A stretch of DNA of 41,088 bases from positions 1 through 41,088 of the forward strand of contig JAZRFJ010000015.1 in assembly GCA_045661305.1 (NCBI GenBank). The letters run 5' to 3'. This document shows, piece by piece, positions 17,736 through 26,463 of the stretch (within the stretch, counting starts at the first letter, position 1; each line of letters opens with the position of its first letter). The notes under the pieces were generated by a model. The model ran no database searches. It saw nothing but the letters and a program-made list of their open reading frames with translations, and was not told the origin of the DNA. Source of the stretch: UMGS1840 sp045661305. Lineage in GTDB: Bacteria > Bacillota > Clostridia > UMGS1840. A program made the translations under genes and the position numbers.

Positions 17736-18800
17736 CTATAAGCTCATAAAATCTATGATATTCTCATAAAAAACATCCATTTTGCTATAATCAAAATTTT
17801 TTACATAATAACTTTCAAGTTTATCATGAAGCTTCTTTGCTTTTACAAGCTCATTTATCGCTTTCTTTATATACTTTTCATATTCCTCGGCTTCTTTTTG
17901 ATTATTGTAATCTTTCTTCACAAAATCGCTAAAATATACCACTTCATCAGCGTATGAAGTATTATGAAATTTATTTGATACCGTTAGTGCAAGATGAGAA
18001 TTAACAAAAACAATATGTTCAGGTTTATCAGGATTTAGCGGACAGTAAAAAATATCGGTATCAATATTCTGGTTTTGGGCATAAGAAAGTATTTTTTTTA
18101 GAATAAATCCTGCGTTATCACCAACATCACAATCAAGCTTTATCACATATTTATCATGCATTACAGTATTAATATAGTTTTTAAGTCCCTGCGGTGTTAT
18201 AGCTGAAAGAAACATTTTGCGCACCTTTCCGCTATCGTTATTACTCATAACTCTTTTTGTTATATTTAAGCAGAAGTTATTTACTTCTCCCATATCAAGA
18301 GCGTCCTTACTTCTTCTTTCCATAATGTCTAAAATAGCCTTTGATACTCTTAAATATTCATAAGAAGCTGAGAAATGAGCTTTTATATTATCGTCAGTTT
18401 CCTTAATTTCTTCTCTGAAATTTTTTATATTATCATCTATATATATCCCAACATCAAATATCTTATCATAACAGCCTGCATATCTGCAATCAACAGTATG
18501 AGGAGATGTACCGTCAATAATTGCTGAATTAAATTTAGGAAGATATACACCGTCAAGAGAGTTGCAATCGCTTGAACAGTGAAGATAATGCACATACTCC
18601 CCTTTTTCCTCAAAAAATTTTCCGACTCTTTTCATAAGGCTTGATTTTCCAGTTCCGGGGCCACCCTTTATTATCCCAAGCTTTCCGACAGAGGTACTCC
18701 TTAAGATATTATTATAAAAGCTTACAAAACCATTTGATGTATTTCCACCCGGAAAATAGTGTCTTACTTTTTCATTCTTAATATCATTTTCATTTTTCAT
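17736..18800 (-). CDS. PRK06851-type P-loop ATPase, second P-loop degenerate
   Basis: A 354-residue cytosolic protein of the Clostridia/Bacilli ATPase family made of two NTPase-like halves. The first half has an intact Walker A (GGPGTGKSSLMKRVG, about residues 39-53). The second half repeats the strand-loop-helix layout, but its loop reads LDCDVGDNAGFILKK and has lost the GK(S/T) signature, so only the first site should bind ATP. Two Cys-containing segments (HCSSDCNSLDG) follow the first P-loop. The start ATG at 18800 lies 8 bases after AAAGGAG; the upstream GTG and ATG overlap that site. Function is unknown in the family. It is monocistronic. Confidence 0.8.
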   Translation of the reverse strand: MKNENDIKNEKVRHYFPGGNTSNGFVSFYNNILRSTSVGKLGIIKGGPGTGKSSLMKRVGKFFEEKGEYVHYLHCSSDCNSLDGVYLPKFNSAIIDGTSPHTVDCRYAGCYDKIFDVGIYIDDNIKNFREEIKETDDNIKAHFSASYEYLRVSKAILDIMERRSKDALDMGEVNNFCLNITKRVMSNNDSGKVRKMFLSAITPQGLKNYINTVMHDKYVIKLDCDVGDNAGFILKKILSYAQNQNIDTDIFYCPLNPDKPEHIVFVNSHLALTVSNKFHNTSYADEVVYFSDFVKKDYNNQKEAEEYEKYIKKAINELVKAKKLHDKLESYYVKNFDYSKMDVFYENIIDFMSL

Positions 18801-18821
18801 TCTCATCACTCCTTTAAAAAC

Positions 18822-18850
18822 ATTATATGCATTTTTAAAAAAGAAGTGAA
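18822..18850 (-). promoter_or_regulatory. Probable promoter of the PRK06851-type ATPase
   Basis: Minus strand TTCACT, 17 bases, TATAAT, just upstream of the ribosome site. The -35 is weak. Confidence 0.5.
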
Positions 18851-18855
18851 ATTAA

Positions 18856-18898
18856 AAGGGGCTGTTTAAAAATTAATCTTAATTTTTAAACAACCTCA
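18856..18898 (-). terminator. Terminator of the EAL gene
   Basis: 13-bp stem TGTTTAAAAATTA / TAATTTTTAAACA extended by GG/CC pairs, then TTTTAATTT on the minus strand. It begins 7 bases after the EAL stop. Confidence 0.8.
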
Positions 18899-18905
18899 TT
18901 TTTTA

Positions 18906-19832
18906 TTATTTTTTATAATTTTTTATAAATTCTTCACATTCCCCAATCGGACACGGCTTAGAATAATACCATCCCTGAATATAATCGCACTCTGATGAAG
19001 ATATTAACTGATTTTGCTCCTCATTTTCTACACCCTCGCATATGACCTCCATATTCAGATTATGGGCAAGAGCAATAATACCCCAAAACAGAGCCTTGCC
19101 TCTTTCGGTATCAGCCTTTAAAAGAATATCACGGTCAAGTTTAACAACATCAATCGGATAATCACAAAGATTTGAAAGAGATGTATATCCGCTTCCTAAA
19201 TCGTCAAGATAAACTTTGAAACCGTATTTTTTACAAAGTATCACATTGTTTGTTGCTGTTTCTCTGTCTCTCTCAATAGCATCCTCGGTTATTTCAATAG
19301 CAAGCTTTGATTTATCAAAATTATACCTGTTTGAAATCTTTGAAATCTCATCAATAAATGTTTCTTCTGAAAGTGTTATTCTTGTGAAATTACATGAAAT
19401 CGAAATATTTTTATATTCAGTATTACTCCACTTTTCAAGTTGACGGCAGACAAGCTCAAACATAAGAAAATCATGTCTGCTTATCAGACCTGTGTTCTCC
19501 ATATATTTAATATATTCACCAGGACCGACAAGTCCCTTTTTCTTACTGTCCCATCTTGAAAGAGCCTCAGCAGATAAAATTTCTTTGGTTGAATTGTCGA
19601 CAATGAACTGAAGATACAGCTTAAACTCATTGTCTTCAAAACCTTTTAAAATACTTTCTGTAAATTCTTTTTCTTCCATAAAACTATTTATAGAATGATT
19701 ATGACAGTATAAACTTTGTGAATTTCTTGTTTTATCAGCTACAAGTTTCTTTCGCATCTTTAATATATAGATAAGCAAAAAAATTATAAGCAGCAACAAA
19801 ACAATAATAGAAATAAAAAATATTTTCTTCAC
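18906..19832 (-). CDS. Membrane-anchored EAL-domain cyclic-di-GMP phosphodiesterase
   Basis: A 308-residue protein. An N-terminal membrane helix (residues 4-25) is followed by a basic stretch and a complete EAL domain from about residue 55. Key residues are present: AEAL (88-91), the metal-site Asn in SCNFTR, the Glu in AIEITED, DDLGSGYTSL, KLDRDIL, CEGVE and the final QGWYYSKP. It should therefore be an active phosphodiesterase turning c-di-GMP into pGpG at the membrane. The start is GTG with GAGGGG upstream. It lies 236 bases downstream of a diguanylate cyclase on the same strand, with a terminator between, so the opposing enzymes are neighbours but separate units. There is no separate sensor domain. 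Confidence 0.93.
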   Translation of the reverse strand: MKKIFFISIIVLLLLIIFLLIYILKMRKKLVADKTRNSQSLYCHNHSINSFMEEKEFTESILKGFEDNEFKLYLQFIVDNSTKEILSAEALSRWDSKKKGLVGPGEYIKYMENTGLISRHDFLMFELVCRQLEKWSNTEYKNISISCNFTRITLSEETFIDEISKISNRYNFDKSKLAIEITEDAIERDRETATNNVILCKKYGFKVYLDDLGSGYTSLSNLCDYPIDVVKLDRDILLKADTERGKALFWGIIALAHNLNMEVICEGVENEEQNQLISSSECDYIQGWYYSKPCPIGECEEFIKNYKK

Positions 19833-19948
19833 TTTTCCATATCCCCTCTTTCAAAAAACATTTATTTTATTAATAATTAAAATCATATATTATAAAATAT
19901 GAATTTTTAAACATTTCGTAATATTTTTCACCTACTTTAAAAACACAA

Positions 19949-19990
19949 AAAGCAACAATAAAAAGTCTGAAGAGACTCTATTGTTGCTTT
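19949..19990 (-). terminator. Terminator of the GGDEF gene
   Basis: Long stem AAAGCAACAATA / TATTGTTGCTTT with an inner AGTCT / AGACT helix, followed on the minus strand by T-rich sequence. The bases 19991-20016 beside it form another small hairpin (CGGAATGT / ACATCCG). Confidence 0.75.
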
Positions 19991-20068
19991 CGGAATGTCA
20001 TAGTAGAGAACATCCGCCTCTTTGCATATGGTAACTATTTTTTTAAAAATATTCAACTGATAATTATA

Positions 20069-22372
20069 TTAATCTTTGGCAAAAACCCAAAGAGTATCTT
20101 TAATAATTTCCTGACTTTCATCCAATTTATATACACTGAGTATCACAGTTTCACCATTAACCTTTTTGTATGTTATTTTTGGAATAGAGCCAGATGATAA
20201 TTGCCTTTTAATAGCATCGTAATTCAAAAAAGTCATAACAGACCTGTGAAAATCAGGATGTACAATCTCATCAATGTATTTTGTCAATAATTTTGAAAAA
20301 TTTTTCTCTTCTTCGTTGTAGCCAAGATAAGAAGGCATGAGTATGCGGTTAGCAATGTCAAGTTCCAGAGATACTCTGTAAATTCCATTATAATGCTCTT
20401 TGAGAACAGATATCATTGTGTCAATTTCTCTTATTCCCGTTTTTATTTGCATATAGCTTTTATCTTCGTCTTTTGATACACTTGTTTGTTCTTTGTTTTG
20501 GTAATACTGTGCCTTTGCTTCATACATTCTTATTTCAGCTTCTCTTACCATTTCTTCACAATTAAAGCTTTGTTTTCTATAAGATGTACCAATAGCTACA
20601 TTATATCCCTTCGGCTTCAACTGTTCTATAAACGAAGCAATACTTCTTTGAACATTCTTATTATCAGTATTTTTTACAAAAACTAAAAATTCATCCCCCC
20701 CCATGCGGTAAACACTATGTCCAAAAAAGACTTCTTTCAAAGTATTGGCAATAAAAATAAGCATTTCATCACCGGCAGCATGTCCATATTTATTATTTCT
20801 TAAATGTAGTTCATTGACATCAATATATATACATGAAATTTCTTTTAAAATTTCATTATCCAACACTAAAACATCTTTTTTATATGATACACGGTTAAGA
20901 ACTCCTGTAAGTGAATCTGTTGTTGCAGCAATCTCAGTTTTATTAAGATGCTTTTTATTGTATATAGCAATTGAAAAACAAACGGCAATATCCTTTAGAA
21001 GTCTTTCAGCAATATAGTCTTTCTTTGGATTAATGGCTCCCAAAACACTAACATGATTATTTTTATCAGTAATAATGGCAAAAGAAACTTTTTTAATTCG
21101 ATGTTCTCTGAGAAAATTATATAGTTTTAAATTTATTTTTACAAGATTGGCATCAGGAATAATATTCATAACCATAATAGCAGATTCATCATCATCATTA
21201 TTACTATTTGCAGCATATTTGAAAAGCTCACTTTCAAAATATTTCTTTTCTGCTCCCTTTAAAAGCTCTCCCTCAAGTGAAGGTAATATATAGCAATAAT
21301 CCTCACCGTCAGTATCAACAAAAAATACAGACCTGGAAAATGAAAAATCCCGTATTCTTTTTAAAGCTTCAATTATATTCTTAGATTGTTGGTTAATTTC
21401 TAAAAGAATCTTCCTGATATTAGATGCCTCTCCGGTCAGCTTCGTATTTTCTCTTTCTTTTTTTAATACTAAACACAAATAAAATGATATAATTAAAGCC
21501 ATAACAAGAAAAGCATAAAATATAATTATGGATATCTTATGCATTTCTGCAAACACCTGAGTTTCATATCGTGCAAGCATAATACCCCAGTCAAAATCCT
21601 CAATTGTAGAATAGTGTGCATACAAATCTTCGCCTGTAAATATAGATTTAAACGAAGTATAGCCTTTGTCAGTAGATACTAACTGCTCATAAGAATAACC
21701 TTCATTATATGTACGATTTTTCAACTGCGATAATTCTCCGGGGTTTTTATCTATAGTGTCTATAACGAATTTTCCTGTTTCTTTATCATAAACAAATAAC
21801 TGAGCATCAAGTTCCTTTGCCATTTTATTATATTTTTCATTTATGGTTTTTATGTTAATAACACCGTATAGCACACCGACTACTTTATTTTGCGATTTAA
21901 TCGGCACTGCACTTCTTATAATCTCTAATCCTTCTCTTGTAAGGTCCGGAATTCTTCCGCTTATGTATTCACCTCTTAAAGCTTCTGCCCCAAAAGAAAT
22001 TTTTCCGTCTAAATCTATCATTCCTGCCTTGCTGACAAAAGTATTATCCGGATTTAAAATTCCTATATTAGAAAATAATCCTATCGGCTTAAAAGATTCA
22101 AACATACGATCATAGCTTTCACCATCTGAATATAGTTTAGCAGCAAAGTTTGCCATTGTAACAAGATTTTCTCTGTCCGACTTTAGCTGTAATGTAATCT
22201 CATCTTTAATCTGCTTTGTCTGAATATGAAGCATTTCATACGCTTCATCCTCAACATTATTATAAAAATAACCTATCGTTGACAAAAACACTGCACTTAT
22301 TAAAATCGCAGTAATTAAAGTATATATAATATTATTTTGTTTGTGATTTTTCTTTCCATGTTTTTTTGCCAT
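20069..22372 (-). CDS. Diguanylate cyclase with extracellular Cache sensor and C-terminal PAS-like domain
   Basis: About 767 residues. Layout: basic cytoplasmic tail, TM1 (IIYTLITAILISAVFLSTIGYFY), an extracytoplasmic double-Cache-like sensor with the KSQNKVVGVLYGVINI strand typical of Cache domains, TM2 (IIIFYAFLVMALIISFYLCLVL), a GAF-like region, a GGDEF domain and about 110 PAS-like residues. The GGDEF motif is intact (YRMGGDEF, residues 558-562 for the motif itself). The usual RxxD product-inhibition site is absent (FFGHSV lies there). It should make c-di-GMP from GTP in response to an outside ligand. The frame is open further upstream, but those codons overlap a consensus promoter (22422-22450), so the ATG at 22372 (MAKKHGKK) is the start. 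Divergence from the usual order is the PAS placed after GGDEF. Confidence 0.9.
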   Translation of the reverse strand: MAKKHGKKNHKQNNIIYTLITAILISAVFLSTIGYFYNNVEDEAYEMLHIQTKQIKDEITLQLKSDRENLVTMANFAAKLYSDGESYDRMFESFKPIGLFSNIGILNPDNTFVSKAGMIDLDGKISFGAEALRGEYISGRIPDLTREGLEIIRSAVPIKSQNKVVGVLYGVINIKTINEKYNKMAKELDAQLFVYDKETGKFVIDTIDKNPGELSQLKNRTYNEGYSYEQLVSTDKGYTSFKSIFTGEDLYAHYSTIEDFDWGIMLARYETQVFAEMHKISIIIFYAFLVMALIISFYLCLVLKKERENTKLTGEASNIRKILLEINQQSKNIIEALKRIRDFSFSRSVFFVDTDGEDYCYILPSLEGELLKGAEKKYFESELFKYAANSNNDDDESAIMVMNIIPDANLVKINLKLYNFLREHRIKKVSFAIITDKNNHVSVLGAINPKKDYIAERLLKDIAVCFSIAIYNKKHLNKTEIAATTDSLTGVLNRVSYKKDVLVLDNEILKEISCIYIDVNELHLRNNKYGHAAGDEMLIFIANTLKEVFFGHSVYRMGGDEFLVFVKNTDNKNVQRSIASFIEQLKPKGYNVAIGTSYRKQSFNCEEMVREAEIRMYEAKAQYYQNKEQTSVSKDEDKSYMQIKTGIREIDTMISVLKEHYNGIYRVSLELDIANRILMPSYLGYNEEEKNFSKLLTKYIDEIVHPDFHRSVMTFLNYDAIKRQLSSGSIPKITYKKVNGETVILSVYKLDESQEIIKDTLWVFAKD

Positions 22373-22421
22373 TTTATCCCATCTTCTTTCATAGTGTAAT
22401 AGGAAATAATTTATATGTTTG

Positions 22422-22450
22422 ATTATACTACTATTTTTCATATTTGTCAA
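22422..22450 (-). promoter_or_regulatory. Consensus promoter for the GGDEF gene
   Basis: Minus strand TTGACA, 17 bases, TATAAT, perfect in both hexamers. It lies about 50 bases before the ATG at 22372 and settles which start codon is real. Confidence 0.85.
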
Positions 22451-22516
22451 GTATATGCGTTATTTACTAATATGTAATTTTTCAAATTATAATAATTCAG
22501 GTTCAGATAAATCATA

Positions 22517-22636
22517 CTTATTCCATAATTACGATTACTTATTACTTTCCAAAAATCTGTATACTTCTTAGGGAATAGTGAAGAAGGAATAGGTAATATG
22601 TAAAAATCCGCACACTTTCGTGTACGGATTTTTGGC
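22517..22636. repeat. Dispersed repeat flanking tRNA-Trp, copy 1
   Basis: About 120 bases. It shares with 32347-32545 the words TTACTTATTAC, CCAAAAATC, GGAATAGT, GAATAGGTAATA, and the terminal hairpin AAAAATCCGCACAC...GTGTACGGATTTTTGGC. In this copy the hairpin serves as the tRNA-Trp terminator. Similarity stops precisely where the tRNA body begins. Confidence 0.75.
22602..22633 (-). terminator. Terminator of tRNA-Trp
   Basis: Stem AAAAATCCG(T/C)ACAC / GTGTGCGGATTTTT directly after the encoded CCA, T run at its end on the minus strand. Confidence 0.9.
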
Positions 22637-22708
22637 AGGGGCAGTAGGATTTGAACCCACGACTTACAGTTTTGGAGACTGTCGCTCTACCAGCTGAACT
22701 ATACCCCT
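22633..22708 (-). tRNA. trnW: tRNA-Trp (anticodon CCA)
   Basis: A 76-base cloverleaf including an encoded 3' CCA. The acceptor stem pairs AGGGGTA with TGCCCCT with discriminator G. The D arm contains AGCTGGTAGAGC. The anticodon stem-loop is ACAGTCTCCAAAACTGT with anticodon CCA. The T arm is GTGGGTTCAAATCCTAC. It is a single tRNA transcription unit with its own consensus promoter and terminator. Confidence 0.98.
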
Positions 22709-22729
22709 ATATTTTTTCACAACGATGAT

Positions 22730-22758
22730 ATTATACACTATTTATTTTAATTTGTCAA
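22730..22758 (-). promoter_or_regulatory. Consensus promoter for tRNA-Trp
   Basis: Minus strand TTGACA, 17 bases, TATAAT, 22 bases upstream of the mature 5' end. Confidence 0.85.
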
Positions 22759-22813
22759 TAGAAAAACACATTTTTTTCTATTTTATTAAAAAGTATAATG
22801 TATAATGATAATT

Positions 22814-22843
22814 GGGAAAGCAGATATATTAGTCCGCTTTCCC
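22814..22843. other. Hairpin after htpG
   Basis: GGGAAAGC / GCTTTCCC stem with a 14-base loop, 45 bases past the htpG stop. It lacks a clean T run on the minus strand, so it may be a weak terminator or a processing/stability hairpin. Confidence 0.5.
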
Positions 22844-22888
22844 GATACAATAATTTTTTATTGATACAAAGTGAATATTAAAAACACT

Positions 22889-24781
22889 CTATTTCATAAG
22901 CTTACAAATACTGTTTGTGAATTCAACAGGGTCTTCAATAGAAAGTCCCTCAATAAGACGCGCCTGATTATATAAAAGCTTTGTATATGCTTCAAGCTTA
23001 GCCTCATCATTTTTCTCATAAGCATCCTTTAAAACTGCAAACACTTCGTGATTTTCGTTTATTTCAAGAACCTTTTCAGCTTTTATGTTTTCGGAATTAG
23101 GCATTGCTCTTAATACCTTTTCCATTTCAATAGATAATGCTCCTGCTGATGACAAGCACACAGGGTGGCTTTTAAGTCTTTTGGAAACCTTTACTTCCTT
23201 TATTTCTTCTTTGATAAAGCTTCCCATTTTTTCAAACATTTCTTTATACAAGGAATTTTCTTCTTCACTCTTTTCGTCTTCGTTTTCTAAACCTAAATCT
23301 CCATTTGCAACAGACTTAAATTCCTTCTCGCTGAAATTCATCATCATCTGAAGTGTAAACTCGTCAATCTCATCAGTACAATAAAGAATTTCATATCCTT
23401 TATCCATAACAAGCTCTGCCTGCGGAAGTTTTTCGAGCTTATCCATACTTTCACCGCATGCATAATATATATACTTCTGGTCTTCCTTCATTCTTCCTAC
23501 ATATTCTTCTAAAGTAACATATTTCTTCTCGTTAGAAGAATAGAACATCAAGAGGTCCTGCAAAAATTCCTTATTTGCACCAAAACCGTTATAAACTCCG
23601 AATTTTATGGTTTTCCCAAAATTATTGAAGAACTCTTCATATTTTTCTCTCTCGTTTTTGAGCATCGAAAGAAGCTCTGATTTAATTTTTTCCTTTATCT
23701 TTTTTGCTATAAACTGAAGCTGTCTGTCGTGCTGTAAAAGCTCACGGGAAATATTAAGTGATAAATCGGCTGAATCAACTAACCCCTGTACAAAGCTGAA
23801 ATAATCAGGCAACAAATCACCGCATTTTTCCATTATAAGCACGCCGTTTGAATAAAGCTCCAAGCCTTTTTCATATTCTTTTGAATAAAAGTCATACGGC
23901 GTACGGGAAGGAATATACAAAATCGCATTGTAGCTTGTTAAACCGTCAACATTTGCATGAACATATTTAAGCGGTTTTTCATAGCCGAAATGCTTGTCCA
24001 TATAGAAATTTTCGTAATCCTCTGTCTTAAGCTCATTTTTGTTTCTTCTCCAGATAGGAACCATACTGTTTAGTGTTTCGTCTTCAAAATACTCCTCGTA
24101 CTCTGCATCTACACCTTCAACACCTGTTCCCTCTTTAAGCTTTGATTTTTTAGAAAGCATTTTTATAGGATATCTTATAAAATCAGAATATTTTTTTACG
24201 ATACCCTTAAGTCTGTATTCATCTAAAAACTCATCATAATTCTCATCATCAGTATTATCTTTTATACGAAGAACAATTTTCGTGCCGATATCTTCTTTTT
24301 CACATTCAGAAACTGTATATCCGCTTGTCCCTTTTGATTCCCACTTATACGCTGTATCAGAATCTTTGGTTTTTGAGTAAACACTTACACAGTCTGCAAC
24401 CATAAATGCACTGTAAAAACCTACACCAAACTGTCCTATTATATCAACTTCATCTTTTTTCTCATTTTCGCTCTTAAATGCTAAAGAACCTGATTTTGCA
24501 ATAGTTCCCAAGTTGTTTTCAAGTTCTTCTTTTGTCATTCCGATACCCATATCAGAAATCGTGAGTGTTCTTAAATCCTTGTTAGCCTCTATTCTTATAA
24601 AATACTTCGACTTATCAAAATCAACATTCTCATCTGCAAGAGCATTATAATAAACCTTATCAATCGCATCACTTGCGTTTGAAATAAGCTCCCTTAAAAA
24701 TATTTCCTTATGGGTATATATTGAATTTATCATTAAATCCAATATTCTCTTAGATTCTGTTTTGAACTGCTTTGTTGCCAT
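22889..24781 (-). CDS. htpG: Hsp90-family chaperone HtpG
   Basis: A 630-residue cytosolic ATP-dependent chaperone. The N-terminal GHKL ATPase is complete: ELISNASDAIDK, ISDMGIGMTKEEL, and IGQFGVGFYSAFMVA. The middle domain contains the SREXLQ-type motif (NISRELLQHDRQL). The C-terminal dimerisation region is of normal length. I favour the ATG at 24781 (MATKQFKTESKR); the ATG four codons upstream abuts the AAAAGGAG ribosome site. A perfect CIRCE operator lies in the leader just after a consensus promoter, so HrcA control is expected. This is notable, since in Bacillus subtilis htpG is not HrcA-regulated. Confidence 0.97.
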   Translation of the reverse strand: MATKQFKTESKRILDLMINSIYTHKEIFLRELISNASDAIDKVYYNALADENVDFDKSKYFIRIEANKDLRTLTISDMGIGMTKEELENNLGTIAKSGSLAFKSENEKKDEVDIIGQFGVGFYSAFMVADCVSVYSKTKDSDTAYKWESKGTSGYTVSECEKEDIGTKIVLRIKDNTDDENYDEFLDEYRLKGIVKKYSDFIRYPIKMLSKKSKLKEGTGVEGVDAEYEEYFEDETLNSMVPIWRRNKNELKTEDYENFYMDKHFGYEKPLKYVHANVDGLTSYNAILYIPSRTPYDFYSKEYEKGLELYSNGVLIMEKCGDLLPDYFSFVQGLVDSADLSLNISRELLQHDRQLQFIAKKIKEKIKSELLSMLKNEREKYEEFFNNFGKTIKFGVYNGFGANKEFLQDLLMFYSSNEKKYVTLEEYVGRMKEDQKYIYYACGESMDKLEKLPQAELVMDKGYEILYCTDEIDEFTLQMMMNFSEKEFKSVANGDLGLENEDEKSEEENSLYKEMFEKMGSFIKEEIKEVKVSKRLKSHPVCLSSAGALSIEMEKVLRAMPNSENIKAEKVLEINENHEVFAVLKDAYEKNDEAKLEAYTKLLYNQARLIEGLSIEDPVEFTNSICKLMK

Positions 24782-24822
24782 TTTTACTGACATCTCCTTT
24801 TAGTAATGTTAAAAAAATGTTG

Positions 24823-24849
24823 TTAGCACTCTAGTCTATCGAGTGCTAA
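24823..24849. promoter_or_regulatory. CIRCE operator (HrcA site) of htpG
   Basis: Perfect TTAGCACTC, 9 bases, GAGTGCTAA, placed immediately downstream of the -10 in the htpG leader. HrcA binding here would block transcription until heat shock. Confidence 0.97.
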
Positions 24850-24853
24850 CAAC

Positions 24854-24882
24854 ATTATAACAAAGTAAAAAACATTTGTCAA
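24854..24882 (-). promoter_or_regulatory. Consensus promoter for htpG
   Basis: Minus strand TTGACA, 17 bases, TATAAT, next to the CIRCE element. Confidence 0.9.
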
Positions 24883-24923
24883 GTGGTTTTTGAAAAACTT
24901 TTTTTAAATACTTTCAGTGCGTA

Positions 24924-26429
24924 CTACTCAATTATTACACAATTTCCCTTTTTTAAAAAGTCCCCTGAAAAAGAATTAAGTTCCCTTATTTTATCGGGAG
25001 TTGTAAGATATTTTTTTGCAACCATAAAAACATCCTCATCATTTGAAGGATAATATGCAACAACAGGTGCTCTGTTTAATTTTTTAGGCGAATCTTTGTC
25101 AAGAGTAACGGAAACAACTGATGTGATTTCATTCATTTGTGAAAGATAGGAAGATAATCTGACATTACATCTGATTTCAAGCATATTATTGCCTGCTATC
25201 ACATAAGAAAGATTTTCACACTTACACATAATATCTATATTCTCATAATTACAATCTGATTTTATAGGTTGTGCATAATCAAAGTTTATATTTTTCGTTT
25301 CACATCTTATTCCGCTTTGTGTTCTGTAAAGCACCTTACACATAAGCACACATGACATAGCTATTTTCCCGTTTTCAAGCTGTGCATTTCTTGTCATAGC
25401 CTCTGCTTTAACCCAATATACCTCACTTATAACAGTATCCTCAAATTCAAGTAATTCCTTAATTGAAACAGAATCTGTAAATATATCTGAAAAAAGCGGT
25501 GTATTAAATGTAGTTTTATTTATATCCTCTTTATAATACGGTGAGTATGCGTCGTTTACATAGCAGATATTATTTCTTGTACACGCTTTTATCCTAAGCT
25601 CTATAACACCATTCACAGTTACTCCGTTACCTGAAGCTCCATCTCCTCTTATAATGTCACATGAGCCTTTTTTCACATCTGCATTATACATAAGTGTCAT
25701 TTTATCATCAATACCGTTAATATCAATAATTTCGGTAAACGGTGTTTCAAATCTTACACTTTCAACTGTTGAAATATCAGAAATATATAAAAGCTCTGCA
25801 CAAATATTTCCTTTAAAAACAGCTTTATTTGTTATAGGCTTGAGGTCATTTTCGGGAAGAGTTATATCAAGCATAATAACTTCATTTATTGAAGGTTTTC
25901 CTGACGGCAGAGAAAAAACAGGTGAAATACTTATTTTTTCATTCTTTATGCCATGAATACATGTTGAATAAAGCTCTTTTTTCTGACAGCAAATATCCTC
26001 GTTTTCCATAAAATCATTAAGGTTAGTATTACTGTAAAGGTCAATTAATGCTGTTACATTAAGTCTTACACCAAGCTTTCTTGAATTTATAAGAATACAC
26101 GGCTCATTAAAACACTTTATATGTATATCCTCATTATCCCATGAAAGTCCTGTAGGAATATCTGCATCCATAGTAAAATTTTCTTTAGTTTCCAAAACGC
26201 AGATGTTTTCGCTTGAGGCATCCTCAGGAATATAAAGAATTTTTGAGATTGCCTCTAATTTAAGATTACACGAATCACTATTAAAAGAATAATCGGTTAT
26301 AAAACATTCCGAATAAGAGGAAAGAATTTTTAATACATCACCTTTTGAATCAGGTACATTCAAATCCCATTCCAATTTTTTTGAAATGCTTTTTTTAAAA
26401 ATGTTGTTTGTAATAATTGTTTCGTTCAT
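24924..26429 (-). CDS. SipL-like SPOCS (DUF3794) and LysM spore-coat morphogenesis protein
   Basis: A 501-residue protein without a signal peptide. Three repeats of the SPOCS/DUF3794 beta fold can be followed (about 20-130, 160-280 and 320-440), each with the W(D/N)xxxP...VYWVKAE-like strands. A C-terminal LysM-like module of about 45 residues (YYPSNDEDVFMVAKKYLTTPDKIRELNSF) ends the protein. This architecture matches SipL of Clostridioides difficile, which binds SpoIVA to anchor the coat around the forespore in the mother cell. AGGAGAATTTAT precedes the ATG. A 284-bp inverted-repeat element lies in its upstream region. No clear sigma-E promoter was recognised. Confidence 0.85.
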   Translation of the reverse strand: MNETIITNNIFKKSISKKLEWDLNVPDSKGDVLKILSSYSECFITDYSFNSDSCNLKLEAISKILYIPEDASSENICVLETKENFTMDADIPTGLSWDNEDIHIKCFNEPCILINSRKLGVRLNVTALIDLYSNTNLNDFMENEDICCQKKELYSTCIHGIKNEKISISPVFSLPSGKPSINEVIMLDITLPENDLKPITNKAVFKGNICAELLYISDISTVESVRFETPFTEIIDINGIDDKMTLMYNADVKKGSCDIIRGDGASGNGVTVNGVIELRIKACTRNNICYVNDAYSPYYKEDINKTTFNTPLFSDIFTDSVSIKELLEFEDTVISEVYWVKAEAMTRNAQLENGKIAMSCVLMCKVLYRTQSGIRCETKNINFDYAQPIKSDCNYENIDIMCKCENLSYVIAGNNMLEIRCNVRLSSYLSQMNEITSVVSVTLDKDSPKKLNRAPVVAYYPSNDEDVFMVAKKYLTTPDKIRELNSFSGDFLKKGNCVIIE

Positions 26430-26463
26430 ATAAATTCTCCTAAAAAAATATAGTTTTTATACA

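Noticed and set aside
19985..20045. Possible c-di-GMP (GEMM) riboswitch near the GGDEF and EAL genes
   Set aside because: A GCAAAG word and a small hairpin are present, but the conserved GEMM junctions and tetraloop receptor are missing, and it lies in the 3' region of the GGDEF gene beside its terminator.
22373..22450. Longer N-terminus for the GGDEF protein
   Set aside because: These codons contain the -35 and -10 of a perfect promoter. The ATG at 22372 is downstream and gives a normal basic tail before TM1.
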